DNA of 64,000 nucleotides from Rhodocyclaceae bacterium UBA1310 (GCA_002307175.1 DBTS01000034.1:18222-82221); one strand, 5' to 3'. Shown: positions 50,663 through 60,210, counted from the stretch's first letter. The notes: generated by a model not told the origin, from the sequence alone. Translations and numbers: made by a program.

Positions 50663-51316
50663 GTGAATCTGTCGCAAATCATTCAGAATCGTCACGCCAC
50701 CAAGGCTTTCGATCCCACCAAAAAAATTCCGGAGGATGTGGTGGCTGAGCTCGAAACCCTCCTGCACTTCTCCCCCTCTTCGATCAATTCGCAGCCCTGG
50801 CATTTCGTGATCGCCAGTACGGCAGAGGGCAAGGCGCGCGTAGCCAAGGCAACGCAGGGAATCTCTGCCTATAACGAACCGAAGATCCTCAATGCTTCAC
50901 ACGTGGTGGTGTTTTGCGCCCGCCAGAATTTTGATGACGCCCACCTGTCAGCGGTGATTGATCAGGAAGAGAAGGATGGCCGTTTCTCCGGTACCGAAGC
51001 CAAAGAAGGGCAGTACAAGGGGCGTGGTTATTACGTCAACATGCATCGCTTTGACCGCAAGGATACCCAGCACTGGATGGAGAAACAGGTCTATATCGCA
51101 CTGGGGACGCTGATGCTGGGCGCTGCGGCCAGGAACGTTGATACCTGCGCCATTGAAGGCTTTGATGCCCGTACGCTGGACGAGGAGCTTGGATTGCGTG
51201 CCAAGGGGCTGACAAGTGTGGTCATTCTCGCGCTGGGCTATAGCGGTGCGGATGATTTCAACGCCAAGCTTCCGAAATCGCGCCTGCCCGAGCAAACAGT
51301 GATCAGCCGTCTCTGA
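50663..51316 (+). CDS. nfsB: Oxygen-insensitive NAD(P)H nitroreductase, NfsB-like
   Basis: The 217-residue flavoprotein is the same length as E. coli NfsB and closely similar throughout: RHATKAFDPTKKIPEDVV, FSPSSINSQPWHFVIAST, HVVVFCARQ, IEGFDARTLDEELGL and LPKSRLPEQ. FMN-binding residues of the nitroreductase fold are conserved (RHATKA, SINSQPW). It reduces nitroaromatics and quinones with NAD(P)H. It starts with GTG after CAGGAGC and is likely co-transcribed with the upstream reductase under LysR control. A terminator follows. Confidence 0.92.
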   Translation: MNLSQIIQNRHATKAFDPTKKIPEDVVAELETLLHFSPSSINSQPWHFVIASTAEGKARVAKATQGISAYNEPKILNASHVVVFCARQNFDDAHLSAVIDQEEKDGRFSGTEAKEGQYKGRGYYVNMHRFDRKDTQHWMEKQVYIALGTLMLGAAARNVDTCAIEGFDARTLDEELGLRAKGLTSVVILALGYSGADDFNAKLPKSRLPEQTVISRL

Positions 51317-51333
51317 TCATTCGCAGGGCAATC

Positions 51334-51390
51334 AAAACCGGACAGATTAAGGCCCAGGCGATGTCTACTGGGCAGCTGTCCGGTTTTTTT
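51334..51390 (+). terminator. Intrinsic terminator after nfsB
   Basis: 12-bp stem AAAACCGGACAG (51334-51345) with CTGTCCGGTTTT (51376-51387), a 30-base loop and a T-run to 51390. Confidence 0.75.
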
Positions 51391-51521
51391 CTATCATGCC
51401 TGTAGCCTTGCAGCAGCGAGGGCTGGCAATTCAGACAGGTGGTGAAACCGCCGACAGGATAGAGGCAGAATTTCGGCCTTTCGCACCAACCACATATCCC
51501 ACAGAGAATGAAGGAACGAAC

Positions 51522-52370
51522 ATGAATCAGAGTACAGCGCTGCCTGCAGTACCAGGAACCATCCAGGTGCGTCGCGCCGGTTTGCTGACGGGGCTGAGGG
51601 GGCTCGTGATCGCAGGCATGGCCGTGCTTGGTGCGTCACCGGTGATGGCGGAGATCCATACGGAAACCGTCTCCTACCGGCAGGGGGATCAGGTGCTGGA
51701 AGGCTATCTGGCCTACGATACGAAGCTTGCCAATCGTCCCGGTGTGGTGATTGTGCATGACTGGATGGGGCTGGGCGATGATTCCAAGGCACGTGCCCGG
51801 CAGATGGCCGAGCTTGGCTATGTGGCTTTCGCGGCAGATATTTATGGCAAAGGAGTGAGACCCAAGGATGCAGGGGAGGCCGCGCAGATGGCGGGGGCTT
51901 TCTATAAGGATCGTGCTCTGCTGCGTGCCCGCGTGCGTGCTGCGTTCGATACGCTGGCCGCGCAGAAAAACGTCGATACCAAAAAGATGCTCGCCATGGG
52001 CTACTGTTTTGGTGGTTCCACAGTACTGGAACTTGCCCGTAGCGGTGCGCCAGTAATTGGCGTGGTGACCTTTCATGGCGGCCTGAGCAACCCTGTTCCG
52101 GCGGACGCCGCTAACATCAAGGGCAAGGTGCTGGTGCTGCATGGCGCCATCGATCCCTTCGTGAAGCTTGAGGAAGTCGCACAGTTCCAGAAGGAAATGA
52201 ACGAGGCAAAAGTGGATTACCAGTTCCACACTTTCCCGAATACCGTGCATTCTTTTACCATCAAGAGTGCTGGAGATGACATCAGCAAGGGAGCAGCCTA
52301 TAACGCACTCTCCGACAAGCGCTCGTTCGCGTTGATGAAGGCGTTTTTCGAGGAAGTTACGGCTGATTGA
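51522..52370 (+). CDS. Dienelactone hydrolase family protein, exported
   Basis: The 282-residue protein has an N-terminal segment of about 45 residues that looks like a long signal peptide (GLVIAGMAVLGASPVMA). The alpha/beta-hydrolase domain carries the dienelactone hydrolase triad: Cys in MGYCFGGS, Asp in HGAIDPFV and His in NTVHSFT. The conserved Glu-containing N-terminal strands are also present. The substrate is not known; most family members outside aromatic degradation clusters are of undefined function. The ATG at 51522 follows GAAGGAACGAAC. Confidence 0.87.
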   Translation: MNQSTALPAVPGTIQVRRAGLLTGLRGLVIAGMAVLGASPVMAEIHTETVSYRQGDQVLEGYLAYDTKLANRPGVVIVHDWMGLGDDSKARARQMAELGYVAFAADIYGKGVRPKDAGEAAQMAGAFYKDRALLRARVRAAFDTLAAQKNVDTKKMLAMGYCFGGSTVLELARSGAPVIGVVTFHGGLSNPVPADAANIKGKVLVLHGAIDPFVKLEEVAQFQKEMNEAKVDYQFHTFPNTVHSFTIKSAGDDISKGAAYNALSDKRSFALMKAFFEEVTAD

Positions 52371-52455
52371 TCAGGTGGAGCGCCGGTAATTCCGGCACTC
52401 CTGCCGGATAGATTGCACAAAGCACCTGCCACAGCGTGGGAGCTTTGTTTTGATT

Positions 52456-52884
52456 TCAGCGTAACAGGATCAACTGCGGGACCGTGTCTGCACCGGCCCA
52501 GACAATCGCATTCTGCTCAAAGCGCCGGCCCGTAGCGCGGGCCGGGGCCAGTTCCAGGCCCAGCGCCAGAAAGCTATCCTCGCCTGGCCAGGTACCGGCC
52601 GGATGAATTCCCAGGCCGTGAAGGCAGGGAAGCCCCATCTCTTCAAGTACCCAACCCAACTCGGTTTGCCGGCGGAGATTGTGCTGTGTATCGAGAGTCT
52701 GGCTGAATGGGTTGCAAGTCGTGATGAAGGCACTGCACGAGACGCCATATTGAGCATGTACTGTCGCCAGTGGGGAGCAGACTTCATCGATATGCATGAT
52801 GAAAGGCATGTCAGAGAGCACTCGATAATCCGTCTCGCGATAGGCACGCAATGTATGCGGGTCGATCAGAGTTGCTTCCTGCAT
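52456..52884 (-). CDS. DUF3293 domain protein
   Basis: The 142-residue protein matches DUF3293: AYRETDYRVL at the start, SCSAFITTCNPFSQTL in the middle and a C-terminal EQNAIVWAGADTVPQLI. It is cytoplasmic with no signal peptide. Its function is unknown. It is in line with the chromate transporter genes (15-bp gap) and may be read from the same transcript. Confidence 0.85.
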   Translation of the reverse strand: MQEATLIDPHTLRAYRETDYRVLSDMPFIMHIDEVCSPLATVHAQYGVSCSAFITTCNPFSQTLDTQHNLRRQTELGWVLEEMGLPCLHGLGIHPAGTWPGEDSFLALGLELAPARATGRRFEQNAIVWAGADTVPQLILLR

Positions 52885-52899
52885 GTGCAGACTCCTGCG

Positions 52900-53430
52900 T
52901 CAGACTCCACCCTGTGTCAGCAGACCGATGAGTGCTCCGCCGCCGAGCAGCCACAGGGGATGGAGCCGCGTGGTCAGCGCAAGGATTGCCGAGGCTGCAG
53001 CAATGCCTGCGAGCAGGAGATTGCCGGCGGATACCCGGGTGATGAGCAGGGCGCTGGAGGCCACAAGCCCCGCCGTGATCGGCAGCATGCCGTTTTGTAC
53101 GATTTTCCGCCACGGACGGTCTTTGTACCGGTCCCAGGTGCGCAGCATGAAGCCCGTGATCACGGAAGAAGGCAAAAACATACCCACCGAGCTTACCAGC
53201 AAGCCATACAACCCTGTCACATGCCAGCCGATCAGAGGCACGATCATCATGTTTGGTCCCGGAGCTACCTGGCTCAGCGCAAACAGGGAACTGAACTCCT
53301 GGGCACTCATCCAGTGTTCCACCTGCACCACCTGGCGCTGCATCTCCGGCAGAATTGTATTGCCACCACCAAAAGCCAGAATGGAGAGCTGCGTGAAAAT
53401 CAGTAGCAACGAAAGCAATGTTCCTGTCAT
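52900..53430 (-). CDS. chrA: Chromate transporter half, second subunit (CHR family)
   Basis: The 176-residue membrane protein is one CHR domain with the family motif FGGGNTILPEMQRQVV near residue 20 and SQVAPGPNMMIVPLIGW. Half-size CHR proteins occur as adjacent pairs that work as heterodimers to export chromate or take up related oxyanions. It overlaps the upstream half by 4 bp (ATGA), so translation is coupled. The start at 53430 removes an upstream extension with no homology. Confidence 0.85.
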   Translation of the reverse strand: MTGTLLSLLLIFTQLSILAFGGGNTILPEMQRQVVQVEHWMSAQEFSSLFALSQVAPGPNMMIVPLIGWHVTGLYGLLVSSVGMFLPSSVITGFMLRTWDRYKDRPWRKIVQNGMLPITAGLVASSALLITRVSAGNLLLAGIAAASAILALTTRLHPLWLLGGGALIGLLTQGGV

Positions 53431-54032
53431 TGTTTTTGCCTCCGCGAAAGAAATCTGTCCCACTGCAGGCAGATGCCGATACTCACTGGCGTGAGCACGA
53501 TCATGGTCCACAGCAGGGGAATGCGCAGAGCGGCAATCATCACGAAGCACAGAAGGCCCAGGGCAATCCGCATCGGGTCGTGGCGCAGTGGCAGGGCCAG
53601 CTTGATCGCCATGCGGATCAGCAGTCCCGCTGCCGCTGCGGCCAGGCCAAAAAAAATGTGCTGGATGTGCGGGTCATTTTGAAAGTGGCGATAGAGCGTG
53701 CTCAGCAATACCACCACGATCGAAGGCATGGCAAGCAAGCCGAGAATTGCGCTGAGCGCGCCACGCGTGCCGCGTGCGCGCATGCCAATGGCAATCGAGA
53801 GGTTGCAGATATTGCCACCTGGGAGAAACTGGCAGAGTCCCAGCAACTCCGTAAATTCCGCTTCATCCGCCCAGCGACGGCGTTCTACGATCATCCGGTG
53901 GGCGAGGGGCAGGGCGCCTCCAAAGGCGCTCATGCCCAGGCCAAGAAACCCCAGAAATAGCTCACGGCAGCTTGGGCGATGGCAAGCGCTGGTGATCCGG
54001 GAATGGTCGGGGAGGGCTGAGTGGTCGCTCAT
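53427..54032 (-). CDS. chrA: Chromate transporter half, first subunit (CHR family)
   Basis: The 201-residue membrane protein is the N-terminal-type CHR domain, with LGMSAFGGALPLAHRMIVER near residue 32 and LCQFLPGGNICNLSIAIG. It forms a pair with the next gene. The short cytoplasmic leader (residues 1-22) precedes the first helix. It is divergent from a LysR gene with a dyad-rich 113-bp region between them. Confidence 0.87.
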   Translation of the reverse strand: MSDHSALPDHSRITSACHRPSCRELFLGFLGLGMSAFGGALPLAHRMIVERRRWADEAEFTELLGLCQFLPGGNICNLSIAIGMRARGTRGALSAILGLLAMPSIVVVLLSTLYRHFQNDPHIQHIFFGLAAAAAGLLIRMAIKLALPLRHDPMRIALGLLCFVMIAALRIPLLWTMIVLTPVSIGICLQWDRFLSRRQKQ

Positions 54033-54098
54033 GTGCGATTTCCTGAAATCTCGGTATCCAGGTGCTGTCGATTGTGTCCAGAGGCTACGCGGGTATCG

Positions 54099-54147
54099 AT
54101 ATTTTGTCTAATATATGGAAATCTTGAAATCCATATCTACAAAATAT
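54099..54147. promoter_or_regulatory. Nested dyads in the chrA/LysR divergent region
   Basis: Outer arms ATATTTTGT (54099-54107) and ACAAAATAT (54139-54147), inner arms ATATGGA (54113-54119) and TCCATAT (54130-54136). The right outer arm reaches the start codon of the LysR gene, consistent with autoregulation. Confidence 0.55.
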
Positions 54148-55075
54148 GTCTTCCATTGATCTACGCCTGTTGCGCTACTTTATTGCGGTGGCTGAGGAGG
54201 CGCATCTGACAAAGGCAGCCCAGCGCCTGGGAATTCAGCAGCCCCCTTTGAGCCAGCAGATCCGGGTGCTGGAGAATGAGCTTGGCGTGACCCTGTTTAC
54301 CCGGCTGCCTCGCGGAATGGCACTTACCGAAGCCGGCCACATGCTGCTTGATGAAGCACGTGGCATCTTCGCCAGACTTGATTCGGCTGTTGCCGGGGTG
54401 CGCGGTGTTGCTCGTGGCGAATTGGGTCATCTTGCCGTTGGATTTACGGAGTCTGCGTCGCTGCACCCCTTTGTGCCACGTGTTCTGCGTGCCTTTCGCG
54501 AGGCGGCACCGGATGTTGGTTTTGCTGTGGAGGAGAACAATACGCCCGATCTCGTTCAGGCGATTCATGACAAAAGGCTGGATGCGGCATTTATCCGATC
54601 CCCCATTAGCAATGTGGAAGGGCTGGTCATTGAAACCCTTCTGGTGGAAGAGATGATAGTGGCGCTGCCCGCAGCGCACCGGCTTGCCCGTGCCAGATCC
54701 AAAGGGGTGGCACTCGCTGCTTTGGCACAGGATCCGTTCATCCTGATTCATCGGCCAAATGGGCCAGGATTCTACGATACGATCATTTCTGCATGTCAGG
54801 CGGCGGGTTTTTGCCCTAATGTCATACAAGAAACGCACAAGAATCTCTCAACCCTGAGTCTCGTGGCGGCAGGGCTGGGCGTCTCCATCATTCCAGCGTC
54901 CATGCACCATGTGGAGATTGAGGGGGTGGTCTATCGCCGGATCTGCGGGGCGCCGGCTTTGCGTGCGCCTTTGCATCTTGCCTGGAGAAGTGTCCATACC
55001 TCGGGCGCGTTGGCGCGCTTGATCGCGCTGGCCAGGGCGTTGGCTGAGGATTATCAGAAGCCTGCACGGTTTTGA
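54146..55075 (+). CDS. LysR-family transcriptional regulator
   Basis: The 309-residue protein has a winged helix of the BenM/CatM type (RYFIAVAEEAHLTKAAQRLG, QQPPLSQQIRVLENELG) and an effector domain with AVGFTESASLHPFVPRVLRAF. It is divergent from the split chromate transporter genes and probably regulates them. The ATG at 54146 lies within the operator-like dyad. Confidence 0.9.
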   Translation: MSSIDLRLLRYFIAVAEEAHLTKAAQRLGIQQPPLSQQIRVLENELGVTLFTRLPRGMALTEAGHMLLDEARGIFARLDSAVAGVRGVARGELGHLAVGFTESASLHPFVPRVLRAFREAAPDVGFAVEENNTPDLVQAIHDKRLDAAFIRSPISNVEGLVIETLLVEEMIVALPAAHRLARARSKGVALAALAQDPFILIHRPNGPGFYDTIISACQAAGFCPNVIQETHKNLSTLSLVAAGLGVSIIPASMHHVEIEGVVYRRICGAPALRAPLHLAWRSVHTSGALARLIALARALAEDYQKPARF

Positions 55076-55098
55076 GCTGACATCTTCCCAGAGCTTGC

Positions 55099-55788
55099 TC
55101 AGCTTCGCGAGCGCTGACAGGCCACTTTGGGCCACCACTGGTAGGTACCGTCCTTGTTGTCGAGCGTAACCGGTATTCGGTGGGGCTTGTTGCGGTTGAT
55201 ATCACTTGCGCAGATCAGCGAAGCCTGCAGCTTGTTGTCGGCATTCCAGTGCCAATCCTCAAGATAGGCCGACCATTCTTTCTGGCCGGGGTCTGCAATG
55301 CCGGAAACGCCCTGCCATACCAGGCTGCCATCATTCCTGAAGACTAACAGCTGAACACCATCCAGGCCATCTGGCTGGCGTTCGGCCATATACTGATGCA
55401 GATCCGGCGCTACGATCACGTTCTCCCCGCCAGGAAGCATGTGGCCCGTTTCATCGTCGAGAAGAACACCGGAAACGAGATCATCGTCCTGTTTGCGGAT
55501 CAGGTGCAGATGTGCAAGGGCACTGTATTCACAGTAGGCAAAACGGACGCTTCCCGTTGAATCGTCACGCACTGGCTTGTCGCGGAATTCCTGCTCGCCG
55601 TTGTGCCAGGCCACCACCAGCAGATGTTCGGAGCGTCGCCATGCGCCGTGCGGAGACTTTTTAAGGACGCTGCGCGCATTGTGATCGTTGTGGTCGCAGG
55701 AAAGGCTCAGGTCATCAGCCCGAGCGAAGAGGGGTTGACCCCAAAGGATCAGGCAGAGCAGTAACAGGAAGAACCGGGGTTTATGCAT
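55099..55788 (-). CDS. Exported protein of unknown function (229 residues)
   Basis: I do not recognise a family. The protein has a signal peptide (FFLLLLCLILWGQPLFARA, cleavage near residue 24). The mature part has four cysteines (LSLSCDHND, FAYCEYS, SLICASD, VACQRS), WHNGEQEFRDKPV and DWHWNADNKL, suggesting a beta-rich periplasmic protein. The start at 55788 follows the signal peptide boundary. It is convergent with the LysR gene. Confidence 0.7.
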   Translation of the reverse strand: MHKPRFFLLLLCLILWGQPLFARADDLSLSCDHNDHNARSVLKKSPHGAWRRSEHLLVVAWHNGEQEFRDKPVRDDSTGSVRFAYCEYSALAHLHLIRKQDDDLVSGVLLDDETGHMLPGGENVIVAPDLHQYMAERQPDGLDGVQLLVFRNDGSLVWQGVSGIADPGQKEWSAYLEDWHWNADNKLQASLICASDINRNKPHRIPVTLDNKDGTYQWWPKVACQRSRS

Positions 55789-56127
55789 GCTTCTTGTACG
55801 ACACTCGGAATTTCGCATCGGCAAGAACCCCTGGGCGTCTGAGATGAGTGACCACCAGTCCTACGTGGTGCTGGATGGTGGTGAGCGCAAATGATCCTCG
55901 TGAGTGTGGCCTACGTCAATTGTCGCAGATTGCCGGTTGCCTCCGAAATGTCGCCAGGAATGCAGGGATTTTTTAATCTATTGATTTTTAATAAAAATTA
56001 AAGTTTTTGAATCGAAGTTATTTATGAATTCAAAGACGAAAATTGATGGGATGGACGGTGCATTCCCAATTATTTCGTCGGACTCGGGCTGGATTTCTGC
56101 TGGGGGAGAGGTCTGAGGATTGCGTCA
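55789..56127. other. Intergenic region, partly very AT-rich
   Basis: The 339 bp between two minus-strand exported-protein genes include an AT-rich block (about 55970-56040) that could hold the promoter of the gene ending at 55099. No gene was recognised. Confidence 0.4.
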
Positions 56128-56472
56128 TCATGGCTTGAACGGACGGGTCTCGCTGCAGTAACGCGTGACCTGGTCGATGACACTGAGCAAAGGCTGGCGG
56201 TTCTGGTTTTTGGCGAACTCTTCGAGAACCCTGCTATCCAGCGTATCGGCGGAACGAACTGCACCGCATTGGCAGAAGGCGTCAATCTGGGAACTGGTCA
56301 GTTGGCCTTTGGACATCAGATTCCGTTTGAATGGATCGCGGATCTGCGCAGAGTGGCAATTGGTCAGAAAGCTCTGGATATAAGCAGCGCGTTCATTCGC
56401 CAGGAGTCGTGCATGAATGGGCGGAGTGTGCAGAGCCAGGCCACAGAGCAAACCAATCAACATTTTTTGCAT
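56128..56472 (-). CDS. Small exported cysteine-containing protein (114 residues)
   Basis: I do not recognise a family. A signal peptide (MLIGLLCGLALHTPPIHA, cleavage near residue 21) is followed by a helical region with four cysteines in the mature part (TNCHSA, FCQCGAV, RYCSE). The upstream sequence on the minus strand (AAAGAGTTCC) is a moderate ribosome-binding site. It is likely periplasmic. Conservation cannot be judged from this window. Confidence 0.6.
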   Translation of the reverse strand: MQKMLIGLLCGLALHTPPIHARLLANERAAYIQSFLTNCHSAQIRDPFKRNLMSKGQLTSSQIDAFCQCGAVRSADTLDSRVLEEFAKNQNRQPLLSVIDQVTRYCSETRPFKP

Positions 56473-57408
56473 GAGGAACTCTTTTCAAAGTGAGCCTCAT
56501 GCCGCCTGATCTCGCGCACCTAGAAGCCTGATGCCAGTAACGGAGCTGTGGGTGGATTCTTTAACGGCGGGGACGAAGGTCGTATTCCGCACACATGGGG
56601 GCCGACTTATCAAACTCCCTCACGTGCTCGCGTGTTTAGCCAACCCCGGGTTCAGGCAGACTTTTCGAAAAGAGGCTATCGAGCCGTTTTGCTCTGGCAC
56701 AGGAACGCAAATTCTCGGCAAGCGTATTTTGAGACATGGGAGAGGAGGCAGGCCCATGAGTGTTTTCAGGAATAGAGAAGCAGGGGGGTGTTTTCGATTG
56801 CAGATGCAGCAGGAAGGCCTTGGCGGGGGCTGGCGATTGTTACCGTCCTGGCGGAAAGTGTTGCGGCAGGACTTTCTGCTTTGCACCAGACAATCAAGTC
56901 GATTTTGGTTGAAAATCAAGTGGATGTGGCCCGTGTGCGGGAGCATTCGAGAGCAACGTGGCCAGAGTGTGTGGAGTTGCAACGGCAAATTGCTGGCTGG
57001 AAGAGCGCCATCGGGAAAGGGAGTGGCAACGCTTCCCTGCAAGGGGATCTGCGTGCAAAGATCCGTCGCCGGAATGACCTTGGCTGGCGATTTGCCGAGG
57101 GCACAGCGTCGGAGTCGGCCCGGCGAATTCATTTTCCCTAAAGTAATGAATGACCTGTCCGTTAATAATCAATTTAAACAAATACACTTGTCTTCATTTG
57201 CTGTGAAAGGCAGAGTGCCGCGCTCACGCTGTTGGGCCGCTGTAGCCACACAGATAGACACACATGAGGTTTTTGGCGGAGGCTATTATTCTGCAGGGTT
57301 TTTGTGTGGCCTGAGCCTCTTTCTTGCGGATCAACAGTATGTTTGCAAAGGTGTTCCAGGCCGGTACAGATGTCTGGCGACACGTTTTTGATGGATAACG
57401 GGGAAAAG
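56473..57408. other. Long region without a convincing gene upstream of the GGDEF-EAL gene
   Basis: In these 936 bp several frames are open for 75-290 codons on both strands, but none has a family resemblance, good start or consistent codon use. It may be a decayed gene or transferred DNA. The last 270 bp, AT-rich near 57150, probably hold the promoter of the downstream gene. Confidence 0.45.
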
Positions 57409-60210
57409 ATGAACTCTGGCTCCGCGATGGGCACAGGAAAGATCGTAAATGCGCGCTTTCTAGGGTGGCTGGTGTTCACCGTGGTAGCCCTCGATTGTCT
57501 GGTGGCTCTGTCTGTATGGCAGGGGCTGCAGGTCATGCGTGACCGTGCCATCGAATATGCCGAGCAGGAAACCCGGAATCTGGCTGAGGCTGTCAGTAAC
57601 AGTCTGACCCATAGCGTCGAGAAGATTGATGGGTCATTGCTCACGGTGGGCAATGAACTCGAAGACCAACTGCGCAAAGGGCCGATTGATCAGGCCCGGC
57701 TGCTGCGCCTGCTGCGCCAGCAGCGCGAGATCAACCACGCCACCAGGACATGGTCCATCGTCAATGAGCGTGGTGAGATGTGGCTCATGGATGGCAGCAT
57801 GAAGCCTGTTAACGTTGCCGGGCGGGAATACTTCCAGCTTGGGGCGAGCGGACGCCAGAGTGGTTTGATCATGAGTCAGCCGCTGGTCAGCCCGCAGGAT
57901 GCTGCCCCCCTGATCGTCTTTGCACGATCATTTCATCATCCTGACGGAAGTTTCGGGGGCATGGTTGTTGCCCCGGTTGATCAGGAATTTTTTGCCCACA
58001 AGATAGAAAATTTTTCAGTGCGCAGTCACGGCCTGATCACCTTGCGCGGGGCTGATCTGTCATTGGTCGCGCGGCATGCAAGCAGCGAAAGCAAGGTGCG
58101 TGACCCGATTGGCAGCAAGGCCAATGTTTCGGACATTTACAGGCGTCTGGTGGCTTCAGGTATCACACAGGCGACCTATCACACCGCATGGCCCGGAGAC
58201 ATGGTGAGTCGCATCTTCTCGTTTCGCCGTCTGCGCGTGGTGCCTGTCTTTGTCGTGGTTGGGGTGGCTGACGCAGATTACCTAGTCGGCTGGGCGCGTG
58301 CCCGCCACGTGGCAATGATCTACGTCGGGCTTTTCTGGGTTCTCAGCGCGTTGATTGCCTACATTCTGCATCGGTCCTGGACACGCCAGTACCGCTATGC
58401 CTCCAGCCTCCGGATGGCGAACGATCAGCTCAATGACAGCAATGATGCCATGCGCACTTTGTTGCAGGTCGGCGAGCAGGGCTTGTGTTCCCTGGATTTC
58501 ATCACCCGCAGATGGGATTGTTCGCCTGAGCAGGCCGCCATCTTCGGGATTGGCAGAGAGCATCCGCGAACCCAGGAGGGATGGCTGCAACTGGTGCATG
58601 AAGATGATCAGGAGCACTGCCGCAGACAGCTCGCCAAAGCCGCAGAGAGAGGTGTTGATGCCATCGATATGGAATACAGGATTGTCAGGCCATGTGATCA
58701 GTCAATCTGCTGCGTGCATATGGTGGCCCGCCTTGAGTATCTAGAAAACGGTGAGCTAGCACGCCTGTTTGGAGCCATCCGCGATATCACGGCATTGCGC
58801 GAGAGCGAAAAGCGGATCCAGCACCTCGCCTACCATGATGATCTGACAGGGCTACCGAATCGGGTCCTGCTTGCCGAGCATGTCCAGCAGGCCCAGGCCC
58901 AGGCGCTGCGGCGCAAGGAAATGCTGGCGATCTGTTTTCTCGATCTGGATGGTTTCAAGGCGATCAATGATGAGTGGGGGCATGACGTCGGGAATCAGGT
59001 GCTCGTCGAAGTTTCGCGCCGCCTGACTGCCTGCGTGAGAACCGGTGATACCGTATCGCGCCTTGGGGGTGATGAGTTTGTCATTCTGTTGGGGAGTCTT
59101 CGTGAAGAGAACGAGTTCCGCAATGTGCTGGAGCGGCTTCGACAGGCCGTGGCAATGACCATTCAGGTGGCGGGAGTGTCAGTTTCCGTCACCATCAGCG
59201 CAGGCGTGACAATTTTTCCCAGAGATTCAGCCGTCGAGGCCGACGTGCTGATCCGCCATGCGGATAACGCCATGTACGAAGCCAAGCGTGGCGGCAAGAA
59301 TCGCGTGCACATGTTTGATCCGGAAGGTGACCGTAACCTGCGCGAGAGCCAGGCACAGTATGCGCGGATTACCGAAGCGTTATATGCCAACGAGTTTGTT
59401 TTGCACTATCAGCCAAAAGTGGACCTGCACAGTGATCGTGTCGTGGGCGTAGAGGCGCTTATCCGCTGGCAGAATCCAGAGCGTGGCATGCTCGCGCCGG
59501 GTATGTTCCTGCCCGTTGTGGAGCATACTGAAATGGCGATTGAGCTGGGTGAATGGGTGATGCGCGAAGCTTTGCGCCAGAAACGTGAGTGGCAGGCCGC
59601 AGGGCTGGATCTGGCGGTCAGCGTGAATGTATTCGCGCAGCATTTGCAACACCCGCAGTTCGTGCAAAGGCTGGCGGCAATTTTGGAGGAGTTTCCTGAT
59701 GTGGAGCCGTCAGGGCTGGAACTGGAAATTCTGGAGACATCCCTGATCAAGGATCTGCAGGAAATTTCCCATCGCATGGTGGACAGTGTAGCGCTTGGCG
59801 TAAGTTTTTCACTTGATGATTTTGGTACTGGATATTCCTCGCTGAGCTATTTCCGAAAATTTCCGGTGCGTGTCGTAAAAATCGATCAATCCTTCGTGCG
59901 TGGAATTCTCGAAGATGCAGAAGATCAGGCCCTGGTAACCAGTATTGTCGACATGGCACATGGCCTGCAGCGCAGGGTTGTGGCGGAAGGGGTGGAAACT
60001 TTGCAGCACGGATTGCCCCTGTTGTTCTGTGGTTGTGATTATGCCCAGGGGTTTGGCATAGCCCGGCCGATGCCGGCAGACGCGGTTGTTGAATGGGTCT
60101 CAGGGTGGCAGCGCCCGCAGATGTGGGCAGCAGCATCAATGGCCATGCAATCCGAGAGATTGCTTCCACCAGAGCAGCAATTACGTGCAGCGGGTACGCA
60201 GCGAGGGTAG
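57409..60210 (+). CDS. Sensor protein with periplasmic domain, PAS, GGDEF and EAL domains
   Basis: The 933-residue protein has a membrane helix (about residues 15-38), a periplasmic dCache-like sensor (about 40-290), a second helix (about 300-325), a PAS domain (about 350-470), GGDEF (about 485-640) and EAL (about 655-905). RLGGDEFVIL is intact. The EAL domain keeps EALIRW, SVNV, ILETS, DDFGTGYSSL, KIDQSF and AEGVET, so both synthesis and hydrolysis of c-di-GMP are possible. The ATG at 57409 follows GGGGAAAAG. c-di-GMP from this enzyme could affect MshE-dependent piliation. Confidence 0.92.
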   Translation: MNSGSAMGTGKIVNARFLGWLVFTVVALDCLVALSVWQGLQVMRDRAIEYAEQETRNLAEAVSNSLTHSVEKIDGSLLTVGNELEDQLRKGPIDQARLLRLLRQQREINHATRTWSIVNERGEMWLMDGSMKPVNVAGREYFQLGASGRQSGLIMSQPLVSPQDAAPLIVFARSFHHPDGSFGGMVVAPVDQEFFAHKIENFSVRSHGLITLRGADLSLVARHASSESKVRDPIGSKANVSDIYRRLVASGITQATYHTAWPGDMVSRIFSFRRLRVVPVFVVVGVADADYLVGWARARHVAMIYVGLFWVLSALIAYILHRSWTRQYRYASSLRMANDQLNDSNDAMRTLLQVGEQGLCSLDFITRRWDCSPEQAAIFGIGREHPRTQEGWLQLVHEDDQEHCRRQLAKAAERGVDAIDMEYRIVRPCDQSICCVHMVARLEYLENGELARLFGAIRDITALRESEKRIQHLAYHDDLTGLPNRVLLAEHVQQAQAQALRRKEMLAICFLDLDGFKAINDEWGHDVGNQVLVEVSRRLTACVRTGDTVSRLGGDEFVILLGSLREENEFRNVLERLRQAVAMTIQVAGVSVSVTISAGVTIFPRDSAVEADVLIRHADNAMYEAKRGGKNRVHMFDPEGDRNLRESQAQYARITEALYANEFVLHYQPKVDLHSDRVVGVEALIRWQNPERGMLAPGMFLPVVEHTEMAIELGEWVMREALRQKREWQAAGLDLAVSVNVFAQHLQHPQFVQRLAAILEEFPDVEPSGLELEILETSLIKDLQEISHRMVDSVALGVSFSLDDFGTGYSSLSYFRKFPVRVVKIDQSFVRGILEDAEDQALVTSIVDMAHGLQRRVVAEGVETLQHGLPLLFCGCDYAQGFGIARPMPADAVVEWVSGWQRPQMWAAASMAMQSERLLPPEQQLRAAGTQRG

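Noticed and set aside
56531..57391. Plus-strand frame of 286 codons before the GGDEF-EAL gene
   Set aside because: Cys/Arg/Gly-rich with no domain, and competing frames on both strands are of similar quality.
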